Assembly (NCBI GenBank): GCA_964523395.1
Contig: CAZFXS010000012.1
Location: forward strand, 5,089 to 69,088
Direction: 5' to 3'
DNA length: 64,000 nucleotides
DNA from: JANYJZ01 sp964523395
GTDB lineage: Bacteria > Bacteroidota > Ignavibacteria > UBA10030 > SZUA-254
Part shown: piece by piece, positions 54,170-63,117 of the stretch
How positions within the stretch are numbered: position 1 is the first letter of the stretch
Layout of the letters: each line of letters begins with the position of its first letter
The notes under the pieces: model-generated
The model's input: only the letters and a program-made list of their open reading frames with translations
Database searches by the model: none
Told to the model about the DNA's origin: nothing
Position numbers and translations under genes: made by a program

Positions 54170-55072
54170 TTATTTACTGACTGCGAAGGTTATCTTTTTG
54201 TCTTCCCAATCAAAATACGTGAAGTCAGCATACTCCGTTTCGGGAATCTCGCTCAATGCCTGTTTCCCTTGTTCTTCATTCGGGGGAACGCCGTGCCATT
54301 TATAATCATCTTCCATAAATGAAACGCCTTTACCCATCAGGGTATTCGCAATCAGCACGGTCGGTTTTCCGTTTTTAAGTTTATGCGCCTGTTGCATGAT
54401 GCCGAGAAAATGCTCCATACTATTCCCGTCACACTCCAGCACGTTCCATCCGAATGATTTCCATTTATCGATGAGCGGTTCGATTTCCATCACCTTATCG
54501 GTTCTGTTATCGATCTGGCAATGGTTTCTGTCGACAATCCCGAACAGGTTTTCAAGTTTATGATGAGACGCGGTCATCATCGCTTCCCAGATCTGGCCTT
54601 CGTTTAGTTCACCGTCGCCCATCAAGCAATAGACACGATTGGGTTTCTTGTCGAGCCTGAGTCCAAGAGCACAACCGACTGCCACGGAAAGTCCCTGACC
54701 GAGCGCGCCTGAAGCAATTTCGACACCGGGTACTCCGTGCGTGTACGCAGGCGCGGGATGTCCCTGCAGATGGCTGTTAATTTTTCTCAGTGTGTTCAAT
54801 TCGTTCAGAGAGAAATATCCCCTCCTCCCAAGCGCGGCATACCACACAGGGCAGAGATGACCTGCCGACAGGAAGAAGTAATCCCTCTCTTCCCAGTTCG
54901 GCTTTTGGGGATCGATGTTCATGAGGTAAAAATAGAGTCCCGTAAAGACATCTGCCAGACCAAGCGTTCCGCCGGAATGTCCTGACTTGGAGATCATCAG
55001 CATTTTAATAATGTCACGGCGGATTTGTTGTGCCATGACTTTCAATTCCACAATATCAAATCGCATCATCAT
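54170..55072 (-). CDS. Transketolase, N-terminal (thiamine diphosphate-binding) subunit
   Basis: 300 residues. SGHSGGTLGLADVFTGLYF and the ThDP motif GDGELNEGQIWEAMMTASHHKL (GDG to the N about 25 residues later) are clear. It binds the diphosphate end of ThDP and completes the active site with the C-terminal subunit that follows. The ATG is the first of three near-consecutive methionines; plsY lies just upstream. Confidence 0.93.
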   Translation of the reverse strand: MMMRFDIVELKVMAQQIRRDIIKMLMISKSGHSGGTLGLADVFTGLYFYLMNIDPQKPNWEERDYFFLSAGHLCPVWYAALGRRGYFSLNELNTLRKINSHLQGHPAPAYTHGVPGVEIASGALGQGLSVAVGCALGLRLDKKPNRVYCLMGDGELNEGQIWEAMMTASHHKLENLFGIVDRNHCQIDNRTDKVMEIEPLIDKWKSFGWNVLECDGNSMEHFLGIMQQAHKLKNGKPTVLIANTLMGKGVSFMEDDYKWHGVPPNEEQGKQALSEIPETEYADFTYFDWEDKKITFAVSK

Positions 55073-55078
55073 AAGTAA

Positions 55079-55726
55079 TTACAAAGTTGGTTTATGGGTT
55101 GATTTCAATAAGCCCGGTATGACATCAACATGCCGGATAAGGATAAGAGTGCAAACGATAATTGATAATAACATAAAACTGCTAACGGGGTGCGGTGAAA
55201 TAACCTCTGTGAGGAATTGCTGAGGGACAATAGCCATGACAATCGGTGTTCCAACGGATGAAAGGATATTTCCCATATGAATATTTTTTGACGAGAGATA
55301 AATAACAACCCACATTGTACACCAGACCACGACGAATATCCACCCCATGAGAAGCATAACGCCCGCGGCTGTGGCAAGCCCTCTGCCGCCTTTGAATTTT
55401 AACCAGGGAGTGTAATTGTGTCCGATGATGGCTCCGATCCCTCCGACTCCCATTATCCAGAACTCATTGCCGAAAAGAAACCGCCCGCAAAGTACCGCAA
55501 GAACACCCTTGATTAAATCTGTAACAAGAACGGAAGCTCCTAATAATTTGGAACCGGTAACATCAAACGTATTCATCGCCCCCACATTGCCGGAACCTTG
55601 ATTCCTGATATCTAACCCGGCTTTTTGTTTCACCAGAAGGTACGCCGTCGGGAATGAGCCAATCAAATAACCCGCAAGAAAAACAATAATATACTGAACC
55701 GGCAAACCAGACAAGGTATTTTCCAA
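55079..55726 (-). CDS. plsY: Acyl-phosphate:glycerol-3-phosphate acyltransferase PlsY
   Basis: 215 residues with about five transmembrane helices. PlsY motifs are GSFPTAYLLVKQKAGLDIRN with GSGNVGAMN, GHNYTPWLKFKGGRGLATA, and a third glycine-rich region near the C-terminus. It makes lysophosphatidate from acyl phosphate, the first step of phospholipid synthesis with PlsX. It is somewhat longer than usual at the C-terminus. It lies six bases before the transketolase gene. Confidence 0.93.
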   Translation of the reverse strand: MENTLSGLPVQYIIVFLAGYLIGSFPTAYLLVKQKAGLDIRNQGSGNVGAMNTFDVTGSKLLGASVLVTDLIKGVLAVLCGRFLFGNEFWIMGVGGIGAIIGHNYTPWLKFKGGRGLATAAGVMLLMGWIFVVVWCTMWVVIYLSSKNIHMGNILSSVGTPIVMAIVPQQFLTEVISPHPVSSFMLLSIIVCTLILIRHVDVIPGLLKSTHKPTL

Positions 55727-55797
55727 AATTGCTGAACCAAATTACAAAAAAAGGGAGAAACAAACAAGGATATCAATATTACGCAGCCGAATTTACC

Positions 55798-55826
55798 TTG
55801 CATCTCCTCCAAAAAACAGGTATATT
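55798..55826 (+). promoter_or_regulatory. Promoter of the larB transcript
   Basis: TTGCAT (55798-55803), 17-base spacer and TATATT (55821-55826), 61 bases before the larB start. Confidence 0.55.
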
Positions 55827-55887
55827 TTCAGCGCAATAGCCGCATTCATCGCGCATACTGATTCTTTTCCCGAGAACTATCTAACAA

Positions 55888-56634
55888 ATGACAAAGAATG
55901 AATTGAAGCTCCTTCTCCGCGATTTCAGGAAGGGGATTCTCAGTGAAGATCATCTTGTTCACAAACTTACCATGTTCAAATCCGAGTCGCTGGGATTTGC
56001 CACCGTCGATCATCACCGGCAGCTCCGGCAGGGATTTCCGGAGGTTATTCTTTGTCAGGGCAAAACACCGTCACAGGTTGCCGAAATCGCCGCCCGCATT
56101 GTCAAACATCGTCAGCCATTGCTTGCCACAAGGGCAAACCGCGGGCATTATACCGCAGTGAGGAAGAAAATCGCAGGCGCGAAATTTTATGAAGCATCGG
56201 GAGTTATTACAGCCAGAGAATCGCTGGTAAAAACCCGCCGCAAGGGAACTGTGCTGGTTATTACTGCCGGGACATCCGATATCCCTATTGCAGAAGAAGC
56301 CGCGATTACGTCAAGAATGTGCGGCAATAAGGTCGAAACGATGTTTGATGTCGGCGTGGCGGGTATTCACCGGCTGCTTTCGCAGGGAGACAGGATTCTC
56401 AAAGCGAACGTTATTATCGTTGTGGCAGGAATGGAAGGCGCATTGCCCAGCGTTGTCGGCGGGCTTGTGGATGTGCCGGTAATTGCGGTCCCCACTTCAA
56501 TCGGCTACGGGACCAGCTTCAATGGCGTAGCCGCACTGCTTGCGATGCTCAATTCCTGCGCGAGCGGAATTACCGTCGTCAATATCGATAACGGTTTCGG
56601 CGCCGGATTTGCCGCAAGCCTGATGAACCGGTAA
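55888..56634 (+). CDS. larB: LarB-like nickel-pincer cofactor carboxylase
   Basis: 248 residues. The N-terminal GFATVDHHRQLRQGFPEVI and the PurE-like C-terminal domain with VITAGTSDIPIAEEAAIT and VGGLVDVPVIAVPTSIGYG are typical of LarB, which carboxylates nicotinate adenine dinucleotide in synthesis of the nickel-pincer cofactor of lactate racemase-type enzymes. LarC, LarE and LarA are not in this window, so either they lie elsewhere or the protein has another role. The next gene begins at the base after the stop. Confidence 0.9.
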   Translation: MTKNELKLLLRDFRKGILSEDHLVHKLTMFKSESLGFATVDHHRQLRQGFPEVILCQGKTPSQVAEIAARIVKHRQPLLATRANRGHYTAVRKKIAGAKFYEASGVITARESLVKTRRKGTVLVITAGTSDIPIAEEAAITSRMCGNKVETMFDVGVAGIHRLLSQGDRILKANVIIVVAGMEGALPSVVGGLVDVPVIAVPTSIGYGTSFNGVAALLAMLNSCASGITVVNIDNGFGAGFAASLMNR

Positions 56635-57051
56635 ATGGCACGCGAAACTTCCGCCGGCGCTGTGGTGTTCCGTAAGGCAGAGAATAACACTTTCTTTCTC
56701 CTCCTCCACTACACGGCAGGACACTGGGATTTTCCGAAAGGCAATATCGAATCCGGCGAAGAGGATCATGAGACTGTGCGAAGGGAAATAAAAGAAGAAA
56801 CCGGCATCACCGATGTAACGTTTATTGAGCAATTCAAAGAATCAATCCGCTACGCGTACACATGGAAAGGTTTGTACATCAACAAAGTTGTCCGTTACTA
56901 CCTTGCCGAGACAAAAGAATCAAAAGTAAAAATTTCACATGAGCATCAGGGCTTTGAATGGCTGACGTACGACGCTGCACTCGAACGAATCACGCACGAC
57001 AACAGCAAAGAAATACTGATGAAATCCAAAACACTGCTTGACCGTTTGTAA
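56635..57051 (+). CDS. Nudix hydrolase (diadenosine tetraphosphate type)
   Basis: 138 residues. The Nudix box is complete, starting at GNIESGEEDHETVRREIKEE and continuing TGI (G-x5-E-x7-REU-x-EE-x-GU). The N-terminus ETSAGAVVFRKAENNTFFLL and the following FPKGN resemble bis(5'-nucleosyl)-tetraphosphatases, which hydrolyse Ap4A and similar dinucleotides. It abuts larB and lies 24 bases before the cystathionine beta-synthase gene. Confidence 0.88.
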   Translation: MARETSAGAVVFRKAENNTFFLLLHYTAGHWDFPKGNIESGEEDHETVRREIKEETGITDVTFIEQFKESIRYAYTWKGLYINKVVRYYLAETKESKVKISHEHQGFEWLTYDAALERITHDNSKEILMKSKTLLDRL

Positions 57052-57075
57052 CGATATTCACTGAATGGAGATTAC

Positions 57076-58467
57076 ATGCTTTCAGATATAAAGAAGATGA
57101 AGTTTCACGAAAACATTCTCGGCACGCTTGGCGGCACGCCGCTTGTGAAGCTGAACAAGATCACAAAAGGATTCAAAGGACATTTCTTCGCCAAGGTGGA
57201 AAGTTTTAATCCGGGCGGTTCCGTAAAGGACCGTATCGGTATTGAGATTATCGAAGAAGCGGAACGTGAAGGCCGGTTACGCCCCGGGGGAACCGTTGTC
57301 GAAGCGACATCTGGCAACACCGGTATGGGACTAGCAATCGCCGCCGCCATTAAAGGCTACAAATGCGTCTTTACGATGCCGGATAAAATGAGCATCGAGA
57401 AAATCCGCCTCCTTCGTGCGTTCGGTGCGGAAGTTATCGTTACTCCAACGGCAGTTCCACACGATTCCCCGGAAAGTTATACCGAAGTCGCCAAGCGCGT
57501 CGTACGCGAAACACCAAATTCCATCCTCGCGAACCAGTATTTCAACCCCAAGAATCCTGAAGCGCACGTGAAATTCACCGGACCGGAAATATGGGAACAG
57601 ACCGGCGGCCAGATCGATTACTTCGTCTGCGGTGTCGGCACCGGCGGAACAATCTCCGGTGTCGGTAAATATCTCAAGGAAAAAAATCCCAACATTAAAG
57701 TCATCGGCATCGACCCGAAGGGTTCCATCCTGAAAGAATATTTCTATACAAAAAATTATCCCCACGTCCTTAAGACATACAAAGTGGAAGGCATAGGTCA
57801 AGACTGGCTTCCCGGCACACTAAACTTCGACGTCATCGATGATATGGTCGAAGCAAACGATAAAGAATCATTTCTGATGGCGCGTCGTTTGACGCGTGAG
57901 GAAGGAATTTTTGTCGGCGGCTCCTGCGGTACTGCCATGGCAGGCGCACTCAAGTATGCAGCCGAACATATGAAGGAAAACGAAGTAATGGTCATTCTCC
58001 TTCCCGATACCGGCGAACGCTACCTCAGCAAAATTTATAATGATGACTGGATGCGGGAGAACGGATTCCTTACCCCCGACCGCGTTACCGTGCGGTATGT
58101 CCTTCAGAACAAGTCCAAAACTGTTCCCCAGCTTGTTTCCATCGATTCGGCAACAACGGTACAAAAAGCGCTTGAGTTTTTCAAACAACATGATGTTTCC
58201 CAGCTTCCCGTTATTGACAAAGGCAAACCAGTCGGTACCGTTATTGATAATGATTTAATGTCAACGGTGCTTGAAGATAACTCAAAGCTTTCTCATCCTG
58301 TAAGCAAGCATATGAAGCCTGCGTTTCCGATCATCGGCGCCGGTGCGCCGATTGAGCACGCGATTGACTTTCTGAAGAAAAAAGATTCTGCCGTACTGAT
58401 CGAAGAAGAACAGAAGATCATTGGAATTCTTACGCGGTATGATGTGATAGAGTATATGGCGAGGTAA
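57076..58467 (+). CDS. Cystathionine beta-synthase with CBS domain pair
   Basis: 463 residues. Fold-type II PLP enzyme: cofactor lysine in NPGGSVKDRIG (about 46), substrate loop TSGNTGMG, and phosphate loop GVGTGGTISGVGKYL. Residues about 335-463 form two CBS domains (QKALEFFKQHDVSQLPV, later IIGILTRYDVIEYM), as in cystathionine beta-synthases, where they bind adenosyl compounds. It would join homocysteine and serine. The heme domain of animal enzymes is absent. A cysteine synthase role is possible, but the gamma-synthase/lyase gene that follows favours transsulfuration. Confidence 0.88.
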   Translation: MLSDIKKMKFHENILGTLGGTPLVKLNKITKGFKGHFFAKVESFNPGGSVKDRIGIEIIEEAEREGRLRPGGTVVEATSGNTGMGLAIAAAIKGYKCVFTMPDKMSIEKIRLLRAFGAEVIVTPTAVPHDSPESYTEVAKRVVRETPNSILANQYFNPKNPEAHVKFTGPEIWEQTGGQIDYFVCGVGTGGTISGVGKYLKEKNPNIKVIGIDPKGSILKEYFYTKNYPHVLKTYKVEGIGQDWLPGTLNFDVIDDMVEANDKESFLMARRLTREEGIFVGGSCGTAMAGALKYAAEHMKENEVMVILLPDTGERYLSKIYNDDWMRENGFLTPDRVTVRYVLQNKSKTVPQLVSIDSATTVQKALEFFKQHDVSQLPVIDKGKPVGTVIDNDLMSTVLEDNSKLSHPVSKHMKPAFPIIGAGAPIEHAIDFLKKKDSAVLIEEEQKIIGILTRYDVIEYMAR

Positions 58468-58635
58468 AGCAGGTTTGAGGTCTCACGCTTCCATACTTGT
58501 GAAACCTGATACATGAAACTTGAAACATTAATATTTTTTAATTTTTCCTTTTGACTTTTTAATTTTACTCAAATTAATTCTGCAATAAATCAAAAATAAA
58601 AATAATTTCAGAACATACACATTTTCCATACCACT

Positions 58636-59769
58636 ATGCGCTTTTCAACCAAATCGATACACGCCGGACAGCACCCTGACCCGACCAACGGGGCGGTGAT
58701 GACACCTGTCTATTTAACATCAACGTATTACCAGCCCGAACTCGGCAAGAACAAGGGCTATGAATACTCCCGCGTTTCCAATCCGACACGCGATGCTCTG
58801 GAAAAAAATATCGCCGCACTGGAGAACGGGAAGCATGGCATGGCATTCGGTTCCGGTATGGCAGCCATCGACGCTATCTTTCGCCTGCTGAAGCCGGGAG
58901 ATCACATCCTTGTTTCCGATAGTGTCTACGGCGGAACGTACCGCATCGCGAAGATGATTCTCGAGGAGTACGGATTGAAATTTGATTTTATTAATACGAC
59001 AAACCTTGGACTCGTTGAAAAATCGATTACAAAAAACACAAAGATGATTTTCATTGAGACTCCCACAAACCCGACAATGGAAATCACCGACCTTCATGCT
59101 ATCGCGAAGATGGCGCATCAGCACAGATTGCTTGTCGCGTGCGACAACACATTCGCGACGCCGTACTTACAGCGTCCGCTCGAACATGGCATCGATATTG
59201 TCGTTCACAGCCTGACAAAATATCTCAACGGCCACAGTGATATGCTCGGCGGGATTGTGGTTACCAATAACGCAAAGGTCGCGGAACGTCTGCGCTTTTT
59301 CCAAAAAGCGGCTGGCGGCATTCTAAGTCCGTTCGATGCATGGTTATGCCTGAGAGGAACGAAGACTCTTGCAGTAAGGATGGAACGTCACGGTAAAAGC
59401 GCAATGTTGATTGCCAAGTGGCTACAGCGGAGAAAGAAAGTAAAACACGTCTACTATCCCGGACTCGTCAATCATCCACAACATCGCCTTGCGTTAAAAC
59501 AGATGAAAAACTTCGGCGGGATGATCTCATTTGATCTCGGCTCGCTGTCTGCAGCGAAAAGTTTTGTCAAACATCTGAAAGTCTGCACTCTTGCAGAAAG
59601 TCTGGGCGGCGTCGAAACACTTATGACCCATCCGGCAACCATGACGCACGCCTCCATTCCGGCTGAACAGCGCAAACGTATCGGTATTACCGACGGATTG
59701 GTGCGCATGTCGGTAGGATTAGAGGATGTGGAAGATTTGATTGCCGATTTGAAACAGGCATTGCGGTAA
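58636..59769 (+). CDS. Cystathionine gamma-synthase/gamma-lyase family PLP enzyme
   Basis: 377 residues of the Cys/Met metabolism family. N-terminal FSTKSIHAGQHPDPTNGAV and YEYSRVSNPTRDALE bind phosphate; the cofactor lysine is in VVHSLTKYLNGHSDMLGG; the C-terminal SLGGVETLMTHPATMTHAS is conserved. Synthases and lyases cannot be separated by eye. Next to a cystathionine beta-synthase, a gamma-lyase making cysteine from cystathionine is the best guess. The 168-base AT-rich gap upstream has no SAM riboswitch that I can see. Confidence 0.88.
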   Translation: MRFSTKSIHAGQHPDPTNGAVMTPVYLTSTYYQPELGKNKGYEYSRVSNPTRDALEKNIAALENGKHGMAFGSGMAAIDAIFRLLKPGDHILVSDSVYGGTYRIAKMILEEYGLKFDFINTTNLGLVEKSITKNTKMIFIETPTNPTMEITDLHAIAKMAHQHRLLVACDNTFATPYLQRPLEHGIDIVVHSLTKYLNGHSDMLGGIVVTNNAKVAERLRFFQKAAGGILSPFDAWLCLRGTKTLAVRMERHGKSAMLIAKWLQRRKKVKHVYYPGLVNHPQHRLALKQMKNFGGMISFDLGSLSAAKSFVKHLKVCTLAESLGGVETLMTHPATMTHASIPAEQRKRIGITDGLVRMSVGLEDVEDLIADLKQALR

Positions 59770-59814
59770 CATTCAGGAAATACACCGATTTATCCGATTT
59801 TTCCATTATTGCGG

Positions 59815-59843
59815 TTGCTATGGAAAAATATTTTTACTACATT
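59815..59843 (+). promoter_or_regulatory. Possible promoter of the EIIA-like gene
   Basis: TTGCTA (59815-59820), 17-base spacer and TACATT (59838-59843). A GAAGCC...GGCTTC hairpin follows in the leader before the start at 59920. Confidence 0.4.
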
Positions 59844-59919
59844 CAGCTACACATTTTGGAACCAGCGGTGAAGCCCGGACGTTAGAACACCGGCTTCACA
59901 ATAAGAAAGCAAGAGAGAA

Positions 59920-60390
59920 ATGAAAATAAGCGATATCCTTGACGAAAAACTTGTCGTCAGCAACCTTCCCGGGAAATCTAAAGAAGAAGTCATCAACGCG
60001 TTGGTCGACCTGGTAAGTCATTCACCAAAAGTCCTGGAAAAAGAAAAAGTCCGGAGCGCGATTTTCGAACGCGAGAAAATCATGTCTACCGGCGTTGGCA
60101 ATGGCTTTGCGATACCTCACGGGAAGACGGACGCAGTTTCTGAAATTGTCGCCGCGTTCTGTGTAACCGGACAGCCGATCGATTACCAGTCGCTTGATGA
60201 AAAACCGGTACGCCTGGTGTTCCTGCTGGTCGGCAAAGACAATCTCATCGGACCGCATATCAAGTTGTTAAGCCGTATCTCGCGGCTCATGAACAAAGAA
60301 GAATTCCGGAACAAGCTTCTGGAAACAAAATCATCAAAAGATATTATTGAAACATTCAGGCAAGAAGAAGCAAACTACTCCGAAATGTAA
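59920..60390 (+). CDS. PTS EIIA type-2 (PtsN-like) regulatory protein
   Basis: 156 residues. The domain runs the full length, with the phosphorylatable histidine in GNGFAIPHGKTDAV (about 67), and resembles EIIA-Ntr/fructose EIIA. No sugar-specific EIIB/EIIC is near, so a regulatory rather than transport role is likely. It lies 57 bases before hisS in the same direction. Confidence 0.85.
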   Translation: MKISDILDEKLVVSNLPGKSKEEVINALVDLVSHSPKVLEKEKVRSAIFEREKIMSTGVGNGFAIPHGKTDAVSEIVAAFCVTGQPIDYQSLDEKPVRLVFLLVGKDNLIGPHIKLLSRISRLMNKEEFRNKLLETKSSKDIIETFRQEEANYSEM

Positions 60391-60447
60391 TTTCGCGAGG
60401 TTCCTTCCCGCAGCTTCATATCAATCCGTAGTCAGAACGGAGACGCA

Positions 60448-61713
60448 GTGAAATTTAAATCGTTAAAAGGTACGAAGGACATCCTTCCTTCCGAGAGCCA
60501 CCGCTGGCAGTTTGTCGAGCAGGTAATCCGGACGGTGATGCATACCTTCAATTACAAAGAAATCCGCACGCCGGTGTTTGAAGAAACCGCCTTATTTGCA
60601 CGAGGTATCGGAGAACTGACTGATATTGTCGGGAAGGAAATGTACACGTTTCAGGACCGGAGCGAAACAAGTGTAACGCTGAAGCCGGAAATGACTGCTT
60701 CCGTTATCCGTGCGTACATTCAGAATAATCTCGGTGAACAACAACCGCTTGTCAAAGCATATTATGTTTCTCCGATGTTCCGGCAGGAACGTCCGCAAGC
60801 CGGAAGACTCCGTCAATTTCATCAGCTTGGCGCCGAAGCTATCGGCGGAGCATCCGCTGTCATCGATACTGAAATCATCGCTCTTGCGATGGAAGTTTAC
60901 AACGCGCTTGGGATTAAAAATGTTGCGTTGAAAATCAATTCCGTCGGCTGTGAACAATGCCGTCCTGCGTACAAAGAAAAGTTAAAGCAATTTTTATTCG
61001 ATGTAAAGGGAAAGCTTTCCGAAGAAAGTCAGAAGCGGTTCGAGCAAAATCCGCTCCGCATCCTCGATTCAAAGGATGAAAACGATCAGAAGCTGACTGC
61101 AAACGCCCCGCTGATGAAAGATAATCTTTGCGAAGAATGCCGGGCGCATTTTGAAGAATTGCAGTCATCACTGAAGTTGTTCGGCATACAATTCATTGTC
61201 GACGGAAGAATCGTGCGCGGACTCGATTACTATACAAAGACGGCGTTTGAAATCCTCAGCACCGATCTTGGTTCACAGGACGCGCTTGCCGGCGGTGGGC
61301 GTTATGATCTTCTTGTTGAACAGCTCGGCGGTAAGAAAACACCTGCCGTCGGATTCGCCGCTGGTATCGAGCGCTTGCTGATGGTCATGGAACGGCAATC
61401 GTTAAACACCGGGAAAGAACTTCAACCGTATCTCTTCATTGCAGCGGCGGATGATGACGGCAGGAAATGGGCATCGAAAACGGCAATGGAACTCCGTCGC
61501 AACGGCATCTCCTGTGAAACCGATATGCTCGGTAGAAGCCTGAAATCGCAAATGCGCGAAGCTGACCGCCAGCAGGCAAGATATGTAATCGTGATTGGTA
61601 ACAATGAAATAAAACAAGACAAGGCAAATCTTAAAGCGATGTCCTCCGGTGAACAGCAAGAAATTACGCTTTCCAGCATCATAACAGTACTGCAGAAAAT
61701 TCTGGCAATCTGA
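60448..61713 (+). CDS. hisS: Histidyl-tRNA synthetase
   Basis: 421 residues, usual length. Start is a GTG with ACGGAGA upstream. Class II motif 2 is MFRQERPQAGRLRQFHQLG; the histidine-specific motifs RGLDYYTKTAFEI and GGRYDLL, and motif 3 in VGFAAGIERLL, are present. The C-terminal anticodon-binding domain starts near 325. A four-cysteine set (CEQC ... CEEC) in the middle is a common HisS insert. Confidence 0.97.
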   Translation: MKFKSLKGTKDILPSESHRWQFVEQVIRTVMHTFNYKEIRTPVFEETALFARGIGELTDIVGKEMYTFQDRSETSVTLKPEMTASVIRAYIQNNLGEQQPLVKAYYVSPMFRQERPQAGRLRQFHQLGAEAIGGASAVIDTEIIALAMEVYNALGIKNVALKINSVGCEQCRPAYKEKLKQFLFDVKGKLSEESQKRFEQNPLRILDSKDENDQKLTANAPLMKDNLCEECRAHFEELQSSLKLFGIQFIVDGRIVRGLDYYTKTAFEILSTDLGSQDALAGGGRYDLLVEQLGGKKTPAVGFAAGIERLLMVMERQSLNTGKELQPYLFIAAADDDGRKWASKTAMELRRNGISCETDMLGRSLKSQMREADRQQARYVIVIGNNEIKQDKANLKAMSSGEQQEITLSSIITVLQKILAI

Positions 61714-61797
61714 ATTTCGTTTTTACATTTATTCATTTTTCAGTCGATTCATTTTTAAATTTTTCCTTTTTACTTTTGACTTTAATTTTTCAACCTC

Positions 61798-62622
61798 ATG
61801 TACCCACGTTTATTTGAAATCGGCCCCTTTACCATTTACAGCTACGGACTGATGCTCGGCCTGGGGTTCATCGTTGCGAGTATGATTCTAACGCGTGAAC
61901 TGAAACGCAAAGGCCTTGACCCGAATCTGGGAAGCACTATTACATTGTTCGCTCTGGTATTCGGCATTGCCGGATCCAAGACTCTGTATCTTCTCGAAAA
62001 CTGGAGCGAGTTTATCAAAACCCCCATGATGGCTTTTTCTCCGGGGGGCTTAACATGGTACGGCGGATTTATACTCGCCACTATTGCAATTATGCTCTAT
62101 ACGAGAAAGAAAAAAATCCCCTTTCTGAAAATTTGCGACGCCTCATCGCCGGGAATCATGATCGCGTACGGTATCGCGCGTATCGGATGCCATCTCTCCG
62201 GCGACGGTGATTACGGAATGCCGACAGACTTACCGTGGGGGACAGTCTATTCAAATGGGACATACCCACCGTCGGTCGCTTTCAAAGATTTTCCTGATGT
62301 CGTTGCGAAATATGGAGTCAACGGAGTTGTGCCGGATACCATCACTGTTCACCCCACCCCCATCTATGAATTACTGATGGCACTTGTTCTTTTCTGGTTA
62401 TTATGGAAGTTGCGCACACGCCCCGCACCAGACGGGATAATCTTTATGTATTACCTGATCTTCTCCGGTGTTGCGAGATTCATTGTCGAATTTCTCAGAC
62501 TTAATCCGCGTGTCGCATTCGGTTTGTCGGAAGCACAGTTGATTGCATTAGTCATGATCGCCATTGGCCTGTTCGGGATGAAATATTTCAATGCATCGAA
62601 AGAAACTGTAAAGACGACATGA
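61798..62622 (+). CDS. lgt: Prolipoprotein diacylglyceryl transferase
   Basis: 274 residues with about seven transmembrane helices. The Lgt signature is YGIARIGCHLSGDGDYGMPT, and GGLTWYGGFI upstream and HPTPIYELL downstream are conserved. It attaches diacylglycerol to the cysteine of lipoproteins in the inner membrane. The ATGA of the next gene overlaps its stop. Confidence 0.95.
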   Translation: MYPRLFEIGPFTIYSYGLMLGLGFIVASMILTRELKRKGLDPNLGSTITLFALVFGIAGSKTLYLLENWSEFIKTPMMAFSPGGLTWYGGFILATIAIMLYTRKKKIPFLKICDASSPGIMIAYGIARIGCHLSGDGDYGMPTDLPWGTVYSNGTYPPSVAFKDFPDVVAKYGVNGVVPDTITVHPTPIYELLMALVLFWLLWKLRTRPAPDGIIFMYYLIFSGVARFIVEFLRLNPRVAFGLSEAQLIALVMIAIGLFGMKYFNASKETVKTT

Positions 62623-62882
62623 CAATTGTTGAATTATATTCCAAAGACGATTGCCATTTGTGCGATATTGCACTTGATGTTCTGCAAAACGTCAGGGAAA
62701 TAATTCCATTTGAGTTACAACAGGTTAAGATACGTGAAGGCGATGAATATTTCGAGAAATACAAGGAACGTATACCTGTTGTGTTCATCAATAAAGAGTT
62801 TGCATTTCAGTACAAGGTTAAGAAAGATGAGTTGATTGCGAAGTTAAATGCCGCGCAGAAGAGAATGGAGAAACAATCATAA
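62619..62882 (+). CDS. Glutaredoxin-like (DUF836) protein
   Basis: 87 residues. A thioredoxin-fold mini-protein with the redox motif DDCHLCDIALDVL (CxxC) near residue 12 and the cis-proline in RIPVVFINKEF. DUF836 proteins are cytoplasmic glutaredoxin relatives of mostly unknown partners. It overlaps lgt by four bases and its stop (TAATG) overlaps the next small gene. Confidence 0.87.
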   Translation: MTIVELYSKDDCHLCDIALDVLQNVREIIPFELQQVKIREGDEYFEKYKERIPVVFINKEFAFQYKVKKDELIAKLNAAQKRMEKQS

Positions 62883-63049
62883 TGTATATGCTTGCGAAAG
62901 TACTTGAAGCAATGGGCATCGGCGCGCTGGCAATTGCCGTCGTGCAGGGAATTTACGGGCATATCAGTTTTGAGTATGGCATGTTCTTCGGCGGGCTGGC
63001 AGTATTTCTCATCGGACAGCAAATTGAAAAAAGAGTTACGAAAAAGTAA
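62882..63049 (+). CDS. Small two-helix membrane protein
   Basis: 55 residues. The ATG at 62882 shares its A with the preceding stop. Two hydrophobic segments (MGIGALAIAVVQGIYG and YGMFFGGLAVFLIGQQI) are separated by a short loop, with a basic tail KRVTKK. I do not recognise the family. Tight coupling with lgt and the glutaredoxin-like gene and clear membrane topology support a real gene. Confidence 0.7.
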   Translation: MYMLAKVLEAMGIGALAIAVVQGIYGHISFEYGMFFGGLAVFLIGQQIEKRVTKK

Positions 63050-63117
63050 ATGTAACAATTGGATTTTTTTTACCACAAAGACACTAAGATAATACATGGA
63101 GAAATGTGAGGAACGAT

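Noticed and set aside
58468..58635. SAM riboswitch before the cystathionine gamma-synthase/lyase gene
   Set aside because: The gap is AT-rich with no kink-turn or conserved SAM-box core; it looks like simple spacer.
58535..61795. Similar T-rich TTTTTCCTTTT...GACTTT stretches before 58636 and 61798
   Set aside because: Low-complexity AT tracts with little shared sequence beyond T runs; not enough for a repeat family.
63061..63105. ACCACAAAGACACTAAG segment before rlmB as a mobile repeat
   Set aside because: Only one short copy, with no inverted ends or target duplication.
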